Origin: Glutinoglossum americanum
Lineage: Eukaryota > Ascomycota > Geoglossomycetes > Geoglossales > Geoglossaceae
Assembly (NCBI GenBank): GCA_020080175.1
Contig: JAGHQL010000004.1
Coordinates: 62,001 to 126,000, forward strand
Length of the DNA stretch: 64,000 bases
Reading direction: 5' to 3'
The first letter of the stretch is position 1. Each line of letters starts with the position of its first letter. The notes under the pieces are model-generated. The model was not told the DNA's origin. It did not search any database and saw only the letters and a list, made by a program, of their open reading frames with translations. Of the stretch, positions 11,826 through 22,138 are shown in pieces. The position numbers and the translations under genes were made by a program.

Positions 11826-12701
11826 TTCGGGCCCTACCGTTGAGGTAGCAGGGTTGAAGTTGGTTCGAAGAGGTTCCGCGGCAGCGAAACTAGGAGGGCA
11901 GAGGCCCTGCGCCTACAGAGCTTGCGGGTGGAATCTGCCGGTCAATAAATGCCAGCCCAAGCTCAGCACAAGCCAACACTACGATATGCTACGCAGTGTC
12001 GTGTGTCGTACTCTACATACCCCGTAAACCATAGATGGGGTGGCAGAACGTTTGGTCAGGGGGGTAAATTCTTGCCGAGAGCTTGGTTTTGGAGATTCTC
12101 TGCCCGGCGAAACCGTTCCGTACAAGCAGAGAACAAGAAATTTCAAAGTAGTAATATTATCCCACGGTCTCGTACCGCGTTATCTAGTTCGTAGTTCTAG
12201 GAGTTTTCTCACGGATAACGGGCACTCCATCCACAGGCTACATCTCAGTCAAAACCTACATAACTCCAACTAGTATTAACTGTCAACCAGCTTGGTACTT
12301 CCGGGACTTCGTTCTCTAGAAGTTATATATCGACAGCGGTTACCTGTAGCAACTGGCTAACTAATACCGCAGAAACCCTCAAGCATCCTCGAGTATCCTT
12401 TACCTAAATGTGTGTTGTGTACCTGACACGCTTGTTTATATTGGTTTCCTAAGCTAATCCTAACGATAGCTTGGCTGGCTAGATGAACTGACCACTCACC
12501 GGATCTCGGCAATTTTGATCCGTCAGTTTTTTTTAGCCCGTCGCCGCTTCACGGCATCTCCTACGCGCCAACCACTTGCGTGAAGATAGAGAGGTACTGC
12601 TACTGACTGTGTAGTCGCGTGAGAACAGTAAGATATATTCACGCGCCTCCTATATGTGTCTAAGTAGATGAGAGGCTGAGATAGGTACGACGAATTACTA
12701 G
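11826..12701. promoter_or_regulatory. Divergent promoter region of tao3 and cprA
   Basis: These 876 bp separate the two start codons. No reading frame of note is present. The sequence is of mixed composition with CT-rich patches on the tao3 side and a direct approach to cprA through an AC/AG-rich leader. No canonical TATA box was seen close to either start. Confidence 0.5.
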
Positions 12702-15060
12702 ATGGCACAACTCGATACTCTAGATGTTATTGTCCTCGCAGCCCTCTTGCTCGGAACCGTTGCGTACTTCACTAAAGGGTCGTTATGGGGCATCCCCAAG
12801 GACCCTTATGCTGGCTCGTATGCCATGGCGAACGGTGCCGGCAAGGCAGGCAAGACAAGGGACATCCTCGAGAAAATGGATGAGTCAGGGAAGAACTGCG
12901 TGGTGTTCTATGGTTCACAAACTGGCACCGCGGAGGATTATGCATCGAGGTTGGCAAAGGAAGGGTCGTCTCGATTTGGACTGAAGACAATGGTGGCCGA
13001 TCTTGAGGATTATGACTATGGGAATCTTGACTCCTTCCCAGACGGCAAAGTGGCCATTTTTATCCTTGCAACCTATGGCGAAGGAGAGCCAACAGACAAC
13101 GCAGTGGATTTCTATGAGTTCATCACCTCAGATGGTGTTGCCTTCAGCCAAGGTGGAGAAGCTACTGACAATCCCCTTTCAAACCTTCGGTTCGTTGCAT
13201 TCGGCCTGGGAAATAATACATATGAGCATTACAACTCAATGGTCCGCCGAGTCAACACCAGCTTAGAGAAACTAGGAGCTAAACGGATTGGAGAAGCAGG
13301 AGAGGGCGATGACGGTGCTGGGACAATGGAGGAAGACTTTTTGGCTTGGAAGGAGCCAATGTGGGCAGCGCTCGCGGAAGACATGAACCTTGAGGAGCGC
13401 GAGGCAGTGTACGAGCCTGTCTTTAGCGTTACTGAGAAGGATGACCTGACAGCGGACTCGGATGAGGTCTATCTCGGTGAACCGACCAGGAATCACCTCA
13501 CAGGCACTTCGAAAGGACCATACGGTGCCCACAATCCTTTCATTGCTCCAATTGTCGAATCTAGAGAGCTCTTCACAGTAAAGGATCGGAATTGCCTGCA
13601 TATGGAGATTGACCTCAGTGGATCCAACTCGTATTACCAGACAGGTGACCACATAGCCGTTTGGCCGACGAACCCTGGGTCGGAAGTCGACCGGTTTCTC
13701 TCTGTTTTTGGATTAACTTCAAAACGAGATACGGTTATCAGCGTAAAGGCACTTGAGCCAACTGCCAAGGTACCATTTCCAACACCAACCACCTACGATG
13801 CCGCTGTTCGGTATCACACAGAAATATGCGCCCCCGTTTCCCGCCAATTTGTAGCCAACTTAGCGACTTTTGCGCCTTCCGAAGCGGCCAAAGCCGAGAT
13901 GACAAAATTGGGCGGGGACAAAGACTACTTTCATGATAAGGTCTCTACAAGATATCTAAATATTGCTCAGCTACTTGAGATTGTCGGGGGAAAGGAGCCT
14001 TGGCCGGCAGTTCCATTCTCCCTTCTTATTGAGGGAGTCAACAAAGTTCAACCGCGTTACTACTCGATATCATCTTCATCGCTAGTTCAGAAGAACAAGG
14101 TAGCAATAACGGCGGTGGTAGAATCACTTCGTATACCAGGGGCCCCACACGTTCTAAAAGGCGTAACCACTAACTATCTTCTCGCATTAAAGCAGAAACA
14201 ACACAAGGACCCTAATCCGGATCCTCATGGATTGACATATGCTATCGCCGGACCCCGAAATAAGTATGAAGGGATTCATGTGCCCGTGCATATTCGTCAT
14301 TCCAACTTCAAGCTTCCTTCCGATCCGACCAAGCCAATTATCATGGTTGGCCCTGGTACTGGCGTGGCACCGTTCCGGGGTTTCATCCAAGAACGAAGTG
14401 CACAGGCAAAGGCTGGAGAAAAAGTAGGGAAATCAATTCTCTTCACAGGCTGCCGAAAACAGTCCGAAGACTTTCTGTACCAGCACGAATGGAAGGTAAG
14501 CCTTAACTGCCAAGACCACTTACTTCTGGTTCCACGGAAAAGGGGAACAGTTCCCATGCAACTATTTCCTTTCTGGTGAGACTAATGTCCGAAGCAGGAC
14601 TATAAGGAAATCCTTGGAGAGAATTTCAAACTTGTCACCGCTTTTTCGAGAGAACAGCCTCAGAAGATATACGTGCAGCAACGATTAAAAGAAGACGCGA
14701 AAGAGGTGAACGAACTTTTGGAACAGAAAGGATGCTTCTACGTTTGCGGCGATGCAGCGAATATGGCGAGGGAAGTCAGTATTGTGCTTGGACAGATCAT
14801 AGCCGAGCAACGAGGCCTACCAGAAGCAAAGGGCGAGGAAATTGTAAGGATGATGAGGTCGTCAAATCTCTATCAGGTATGTTATTGCATATCGTTCCCT
14901 CGCCTCACATCCGCAAGGTTGCACTCAACTCCCTGTGCCCCACAGCTGTGTTTAACAGTTTTTTCCCCCTATTTTGAATGCCGGCCCAAGAGGTTGTTGT
15001 CTTCCGTACATATAGGCGCTAACAGACCTTCATTATATATAGGAGGATGTTTGGTCATAG
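12702..15060 (+). CDS. cprA: NADPH-cytochrome P450 reductase
   Basis: Three exons (12702-14495, 14598-14876, 15043-15060) give 696 residues, the normal fungal length. The enzyme passes electrons from NADPH through FAD and FMN to microsomal P450s, such as those of ergosterol synthesis. An N-terminal ER membrane anchor (about residues 8-24) is followed by the FMN site YGSQTGTAEDY (70-80), the loop LATYGEGEPTDNA, the FAD motif PRYYSISSSS (near 450) and the NADPH site GPGTGVAPFRGF (550-561). The last exon is only 18 nt and supplies EDVWS plus stop, reconstituting the family-typical SSNLYQEDVWS end. The second intron is long for this window (166 nt). The start ATG lies in the usual MAQLDTLD context. 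Confidence 0.96.
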
Positions 15061-17397
15061 ACACAAAGTTCGCGGACGTCACGCTACATAGTAGGTTCCT
15101 ATTTTGTTAAATGAGCGAGGCCATGCTGTGTGCTTAGATTCTGTGCCACAGTAAAATATGCGAGTATAAAAGCTATTTTCCATCCTCAGGTATACACTTT
15201 CCTAATATCCTAGATCATTTCTTCTGTAAAAATGAGGCGGTGTAACCCGCTTCATTTGCTTATCTGTAGGATTTCATTTTGCTTCTTGTGGTTTGCAGCG
15301 AATGGAAATTTAGAGTATTGAATAACCTTCTCATGACAAACTTGCACTCACAAATGTTTTGCAGTTGGTGGTTTAGTTCGGGCGATAACAATTACCAAAC
15401 CTTCCACTCGGAATAAGGATAACGCGAATGTCGAATATCGGCGATGAGAAAGTAATATGTCTAAGCTAAAGCCCATGTGTTCGAGTGGTTTGTTTTGTGG
15501 CTTTGGAGATGTCTTTTGCCTAATTTCGACCACGTTCCGAAGCGAACAGGAAAATCTAGGCTTTGACACCCGCCCCCCAACCGACCGGTTGGGGAATCTG
15601 GTGATCTTGACTAGGTTCCATGAAAATCTTAGATGCTGGGTGGATTGGGCCCCGACCCTTAATAATGTCCCGGCCTTTAAATCCCAATCGAACCCCGCAT
15701 TTCGTATCTCATTTTCTCGGCGATCCGCATGGAATCGGTGATTGATTGAATCGCTTGCCGTGCCCAGCCACCAGATCGCCATCGCATGGGCCAAGAGCCG
15801 GAGACACAATTTAAAGAACAGCGTGAGGGTTTCTCGACTAGGCGAATCTGAAGAACCTCCAAATTAACTAACCGACCAGCGTCATTAACTGCAATATCTC
15901 ATTCTACTCGTTCGTTTGTGGTAATATTGTCCCGAACCTCCCATTGATTGAATGGAATGTGAGCGGACATTGGTTTGACTCGAGGTTTTTCTGCTGGGAT
16001 GCTGTGTTGGCGCAAGGTCCCCGCAGTTAACCCTCATCGGATCTCTCATTGAGTGTTTCCCACACTATGTCTCTACCGATATTCCTGTCATAGAAGGACC
16101 TCTAGTGCCCAAACTACATGTCAAGCAGGCTCATAGCAAGATCTTTTGTATTGAAAAGGATCTGCCCTCCACGTTCCTGCAGCGTCTTTCTTCAGCTGGC
16201 AAGCTCGGACTGGCTTCCTATCCTACACGATGTTTGTCAACAATTTATCGAGATGCATAACGAATGCATGGGGAGTGGCAGTTATTGAGATCGTAGGTTA
16301 GTCTTGGAGCCTTGGAGGATTTCACCCCCGTAGGCTGTCGAAGCCGGAATAAGACAGGTCACTAAAAGTGGAGCCAACCAAGGTAGGCTGGCTCTCTTTC
16401 GAACTCGTGGGAAAAAAGTAGCTATCAGGGACAAACAGATGTGTTAAACTCTTAGCCAGTCAGATAGTATCAGAATCCCATTGCGGCAGAACGCGTGGTC
16501 CTTGATTCCGGGTTTAAGAGAGACATATACATACAAACGGCTGTCATCCATGCGTCCCGTTGCGCGTCTTTCCTAGTCTGATTCGTTGGTATTGGGGACG
16601 ACTACTGTACATACATAAACACTACTCCTATTGTTCATCGACCCTGCCGCGCTCGCATCGAACTCTCCTCCAATATTATTATCAGAGTTTGGCTAGAACT
16701 AAAGTATCATTAAAATTGTGTGTGCTCTTTCGTGTATAGTAGTTGTCATACCTATTGTGGCCATTCTCTTGGTCTTTCCTTATTGAGCTGTTGGCCTAAT
16801 CGGGCAATTAAAGGCGGTTGTGGGCCTTTCTATTCCTTGCTGGTTCTTCTTCAACTTTACATCCGCTTCTCTCTTCCATCTTGCACCTTGCATTCCACAT
16901 CTTGCTGGAAAGATTTCTATCAAATCGGCTTTCGCTACCTTTGGAACGCACTCTTTATTTACTTCCCCATTGCAAAGCTAAAGCCTTCCCAGGAAATCCA
17001 CTCTCTAACCCGACCCTTACTTATAAACTCTCTGCAAGAAAGCTGTAGGTAGCCCTGAGTCCTCTCCACCTCTCTTCCTTCGGGGTAAGGTGCTTCATCT
17101 GTCCGATCCTACGCTTCCTTCCCATACCAAATGTTCTGATGTCTTTGTTGATCGATTTCTAACGGGTAATGCAGAAATAAAAACTCTAGAAGGTCAGTAT
17201 CCCTTTCTGAATAATCTCCTACCCCCTTTGTGAGAAGTAATAGCAAAGAGTAACAGGCTTGGATTTTATTGTTTGGTTCCCACATTGGTCACCAATTGGT
17301 GATTTTTTGTCTCCCAAAAGAAACTGTATATCTCTTCAGTCAATGAACTAGCAAGGAAGTCTATTACTAACGTTGCTTCATATTTTAGCGGAACAGA
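15061..17397. other. Long intergenic region with leader of the RRM gene
   Basis: These 2.3 kb lie between cprA and the RNA-binding gene. The first part is cprA 3' UTR. From about 16720 to 17010 the + strand becomes strongly pyrimidine-rich (runs such as ttcttcttcaactttacatc), typical of a fungal transcription start and leader. Frames in this part lack an ATG and coding character. A 5'-UTR intron is listed separately. A long regulated leader is inferred for the downstream gene. Confidence 0.5.
17193..17388 (+). other. 5'-UTR intron of the RRM gene
   Basis: A donor AAG/GTCAGT at 17193 and an acceptor TATTTTAG ending at 17388 enclose 196 nt. A perfect TACTAAC branch site lies 18-30 nt before the acceptor (in ctattactaacgttgc). 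Splicing would place the start codon 9 nt into the next exon. Confidence 0.6.
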
Positions 17398-19492
17398 ATG
17401 CCTCCATTCGCTACCCCACAGAATACCCACTATCAAGGGAATAGCGCTGCTCGTCTTCCCAGTGCTGTCGGGGGGGATCCTCAAGGTCATGGGGATGTCC
17501 AATCTCACCATTCAAGCGTGCCTGTTTTCAGTCAGGTCTTGGATGAGCTCTCCATGCAGAATAACCAAGCAAGGCAATCTACTTCTATTAACAACAAATC
17601 CGGCATGTTTAGTCCTAACCCTGGACTCCCGCTATACGCCATGAACCCTAACGGGATACCATTGAATGCTCCTCAGGTGATAACTCCTTCCTTTCCGGAA
17701 CACGAATAGCCTCAAGAGTAACAACAACCAGTCTCAAATTCACGCCAGCTATTCTGTAGGTGTACCATATGCATCGCATGTGTACCAGTACCCTACGGTG
17801 TATCCGCAGTACTACTCAGCCAGCGCACCATACCCATACGGTTACGCGATACAAATGATGCCCGTGACTCCCCCCAATAGCGCAGGCTCCCTGTCTTCTA
17901 GTACATCTGAGCAGTCTCCTCAGACCCCTTACCATGGCCTCTCTGCCTACAGTACTCAGAACTCGTCGATCGACCACTCTCCTCTCAATGGGTATTCCTA
18001 CGGCAATAATCCAGCGTCTTATGTGGCTTTCCCATCGTCTGGGCCTGTCCCTATACAGACCCACCATGAATACCCTAGATTGGAGCCGTATATGCACGAC
18101 GCCCTTGAGAGGCAGCGCTTTGCTTACTTGCTCTCTCAATATCCAACAATTCCTTGGGCAATTCCAGCCGTCTATACTGCTAAGACGTCTCTCAAGACCC
18201 TTGAGGAAAGCCTGCAGAACCCTCTACGCATCAAGAACGTTTATATCCGAGGGCTCGCCCCTGGCACCACCGATGACCTTCTGTACGCATACGCGTGTAG
18301 ATTTGGGAGAGTGGTTAACCATAAAGCAATGATCGATCCCCAAAATGGGACATGTAAAGGGTAAAGAACCTTGAAGTCTTGCGGTTCCCAGTGCTGACCG
18401 CCATACTAGTTTTGGCTTTGCCAAGTTCAACACGTTCATGGAAGCTGAGCTTTGTATTCGTGGGTTTTACTTGCGCAACTATGAAGTCGGGTTTGCCCGT
18501 GTGAGTAGAGGATCGCTGCAGTTGTTTTATGGTTCCTAACGCAAACCAGCAATCTTTCAATGAGCGCCTGAAGGCTTGCGGCAATGAAAAGTCTACCAAT
18601 CTCTATGTTTCCAATCTCCCAAGAGACATGAATGAGGCGGCAAGTTAAAAATGGCTCCCACTCTGCTATAATTGTGCTGATCTGTCGTGTGCAGGAGTTG
18701 AACTCTATCTTTTTCGGTTATGATATCGAATCTAGCCGCATACTTCGCGATACTCATGGTAATAGTCGCGGCGTAGGCTTTGCCCGGTATGCCCCCCCCA
18801 AAAGAAGGCCTACTTTGCTATTAGGGCTAATTATCGGGTCGGCTCTATAGCTTCACATCTCGTTCGAAATCTGACGAGGTGATTAAATTATTCCACGGAC
18901 AGCCTGTCGGCAGGGAGGGTCTTTTACTACAAGTTCGCTATGCCGATACCGAAGAACAAAAGAAGCTCAAGGACGAAACAGTTAGACGCCGAAACTTCCG
19001 CGCTACAGAATATACAGCTTCAGCTCGTTCCGTCGGCCATGTAACAGAGTACGCCGCTATGACACTTTCTGTCGGCCACTCTCCTGAGCATGTGCCTGGC
19101 CTCGGAGCCTGGCGGAGTGCTGCCACTTCTGGCCGAGTCCAGAACGGTTTCTTGCCCCGTAACATCCAACCAAGTTTCCCTACTGCTAAGTAAGAGTATG
19201 TCTTAGCCAACATTCCTGAGATACGCTAACGGTTGGCGTTAGAAATGCTCTTGGGGGATCTGCCACTAGTGGAGTATCTCGTGCATCGGATATTGACAGT
19301 CATGAGTATGCGCATTCCTGTGAATCGTGCTCTGGACGCTCTCAGGTGAGCTGGAGTCATATGACCGTAGCTGAACGCCACCATTGGCTTAGGGCCGGTT
19401 CTCCGGATTCCGAGCCAAGCTCCAATGCATCTGCTACGTCCACACACGGCTTAGGATCATTCACAACACCTTCAGCGGCAGGTCAATCTTAG
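17398..19492 (+). CDS. RNA-binding protein with two RRMs (RBMS/MSSP-like)
   Basis: Proposed exons are 17398-17676, 17732-18360, 18410-18500, 18550-18639, 18695-18786, 18851-19189 and 19243-19492, giving 589 residues. RRM1 (about 260-335) has NVYIRGLAPGTTDDLLY and KGFGFAKF; RRM2 (about 348-430) has TNLYVSNLPRD and SRGVGFARF. The tandem arrangement and spacing match the RBMS (MSSP) family of single-strand/RNA binders. The N-terminal 250 residues are Ser/Pro/Tyr/Gln-rich. Intron 18640-18694 uses a GC donor (GCG/GCAAGT), needed to join NEA to ELNSIFF. The first coding intron has a weak donor (GTGATA) and is the least certain junction. A 47-nt intron-like segment (19346-19392) is left unspliced because reading through gives a Ser-rich tail. 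The target RNAs are unknown. Confidence 0.82.
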
Positions 19493-20366
19493 AACAAGCA
19501 ACAGGAGTTCATAGACTGTAATCTTGCGTTAACTGTAATGAATTGTGGATCGAGTGTTGGCGCCATGATATCTTGATGCCGCTAGGGTTGGTGTCTTTTT
19601 AGATGTTCTTCGTTTTGTCACTTATACTTGTCGCTGGCTGTTCCGTCCAATGTTGAATTTCAGCAACAACTGAGGATGGTGTTACCGGTCTTATGACTTG
19701 TTGAGACTCCCAGATTTTTTTCTTTATTGTCCTTTCACATGAGGTTGCCGCTATTTGCTTCATCCTAAGGTTGTCTACCACAAGTATTCTGACTACTATC
19801 ATTCATTCCCTAAGTGTTTCACCCGCCGTGGATCACTCTCATTTCCTATTAGTCCTTCACCTCATGATGTCATTCACTAGTCCCAGATGTTACGAAGACA
19901 CGGTTGCATGTGTTACCTGGCTTAATGTTTTTCATGATAAATCACGAACTGAGTGGGAACCAGTGGGGAGGGAAGCGCATCAACTCTTCAGTTGGGAGCA
20001 CATTGTTGTCCACTTTCTTTTAACTCGGAAAGTCCAGCAATTGACTTTCATATTTTCCACGTCGTTTTGCTATACTTTTGATGCTGAATATTTCCACTCT
20101 GTCGGTTTCAGTTTAGGCAATGTTGGTGGTCTCGGAAATCCTTCGAGCGTCGGCATTTGCACCGCCGGGGTTTCCTTGACCTGATAACTGGCAAGGATCT
20201 CCTCTTCAAAGAGGGACCAGCAATTGATCTGTTACCTTTTCTCGTAGGATCGGTTTCAGCTTACCTTACTGCCAATTGCATTATTCGTTAGTAGACCTGA
20301 TATGTGATTCTTCCGAGGGATTGCTTTGTGAGACAGGTTGGCAGTGAGCCTGAAATTTTCGGCTAG
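19493..20366. other. Convergent 3' regions, no gene
   Basis: 874 bp lie between the stops of the RRM gene (+) and rio2 (-). The + strand is T-rich. A 137-codon frame at 19771-20184 has no recognisable domain and is interpreted as chance within 3' UTR sequence. Confidence 0.5.
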
Positions 20367-21831
20367 CTAAGTTCCTTCTTCGAGAGTGAGGCCCAACATG
20401 CTCGGGATATCTGAAGTCTGGGCTATCTGGCTAGTATCTGAGGCCATCGTGAAGGTCATAGCAGCTGGATTTGTTTCTGCAGGCTTCCCCCGTTGATCAG
20501 CCTGCTCCTGCGCCACTCCCTCCATATTTCCTGACCCGGTCAGTGGCGACGAGTTTATGGAAACCCGGTGCCGTGGATCCTCTATCGCTTCCGCGATTCC
20601 AGCTAGGTCTTCATCTCCATCCTCGTTCCCTTCGCTCTCCAGTCTCGCATCTGGATTCGAGGACCGGTCTCCATCAAACCCCGCCTCTTTCATGTATATC
20701 TCGAGCTCCTTCGCCATTTTCCTAGAGAAGCCTGATGCCTCTACCTCGACATCTAGCCTCTTGCTGCCATCCTTGCTTACTAGCTTTCTCGCGTCGGAGA
20801 GGAATGGGCCTAACTCGCTACTGGTGAACTGGAAACGCCGTTCAAAGAAACGCTTGATGCAGTTGACGTCGCGGGTGAAGTACATTTCCGCGTCTGGATG
20901 ATCAATTGATAGCATTTGTGGGAAATCTATGAGGACGGGTGTCAGAGCTACGTCACTGGATTGTGAATCTGCACCCTGTCGTTCAGGGTCTGGCGGGATT
21001 TGATTCTCAAGAATGAGGATGTTGAATTCGTTGAAATCCCCATGGATGAGACCGTATTTTGCTAATCTGAGGATTAAGGATATGAGATCTGCGTAGAGCG
21101 ATGCAGGATCTGGGACCTTAGATATTTGCCGGAGGGGAAACGCGTCAATTAAGGACATAACTATCGTGTGTCGAGACTGGGCGAGAGGTGTTGGGACCGG
21201 AAAGTCATGCTTGTAGAGTGCCTTCATAAACGCATACTCCTTGAGCGCAGCAAGGCGAGACATGTACATCCACGACCCCGACGAACGATTGCGGAGATAG
21301 TCGCGGTTGGCTTTGACTGTGCGGAAGGAGATGCGGCCAAGCCTATGGATCTTCAGAACTTGCTGTGTGCCCTTCTCGTCCGCCACAACGAAGATATCCG
21401 ATTCTTTGCCGACACCAATCTGATTACCAACAGAGTAGACATCTTTTCTCTTGCGATGGGTATTTAGAGCTAGGTAGTCGAGCCCACCATACGTTAAGCG
21501 GTATCCGTCATCTATATTTCAGGTACCGGTTACTATGGTGTGTGGTAAAGCTTAGGATAGAGCAGTAGACGAACACTTTGCGTTCTTGACTTTAGCTATT
21601 AGGCCAACTTTGGCAAGATTCGAGATGCATTTGTGCACACCGCTGCCGCCCCGTAGACCGGATATTTGGGCTATAAGTGGAGTTGGGACAATTTCGTGAT
21701 TTTTGCTACCCATCTCAACCTTGCAATCATTAGTCATTTGAACTACGTAGGAAACTAGTGGGGCATACAGCTGTGAGAACGCGCCAATCCTCCGAGGCCA
21801 AATAGCGCATATGTCGAGTGTCGAGCTTCAT
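20367..21831 (-). CDS. rio2: Serine/threonine kinase/ATPase RIO2
   Basis: Three exons (21831-21769, 21719-21575, 21511-20367) give 450 residues. Rio2 is an atypical kinase/ATPase that rides on the pre-40S ribosome and is needed for cytoplasmic 20S pre-rRNA maturation. The N-terminal winged helix begins MKLDTRHMRYL and contains NHEIVPTPLI and RGGSGVHKCISNLAK. The ATP loop is VGNQIGVGKESDIF, the catalytic loop LIHGDFNEFN has Asp near residue 228, and the metal-binding LIDFPQ has Asp near 265. The C-terminal 110 residues are acidic and Ser-rich. Intron 21512-21574 splits the Tyr codon of KYDGYRL. The gene is divergent from rpn1 across 307 bp. Confidence 0.95.
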
Positions 21832-22138
21832 ACTTGGGTGAGTTGTCAAACACTGGGTCGAAAGTACATGATTTTGGTTCGGGGGATTCCTTCGACTATG
21901 GTGTTGAGGCTCAAAACACTTGGCGCAGGGTTAGTAAGAAATCCATGCTAGTTCCACGGCCATCTATTGAGCTACAACAACAACTATTTCTCGGCCTTGG
22001 GACGTAACACCTCAACATCCACCATCTCCTCTAAAGAATTCTCATCTCTCCAAACTGATCCTCTATTGCGCTAAGGTCTACATTTACTATTTCTAGTCTC
22101 TTGCATTTGCCTGCCTACTATAACTTGGAGCTTTGAGG
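21832..22138. promoter_or_regulatory. Shared promoter region of rio2 and rpn1
   Basis: 307 bp between two divergent start codons. The rpn1 side ends in a pyrimidine-rich leader (catttactatttctagtctcttgc). A ribosome-maturation factor and a proteasome subunit therefore share upstream sequence. No specific operator could be named. Confidence 0.5.

Noticed and set aside
15348-15809. 153-codon minus-strand frame downstream of cprA
   Set aside because: Basic, random-looking composition, overlapped by a similar frame on the other strand. No family resemblance.
17677-17709. 33-nt intron in the RRM gene ending at aatag
   Set aside because: Too short for a fungal spliceosomal intron and gives the wrong phase; the 55-nt alternative ending at 17731 restores the frame.
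19771-20184. 137-codon + strand frame between the RRM gene and rio2
   Set aside because: Lies between two convergent 3' ends, hydrophobic-aromatic chance composition, no partner exons.
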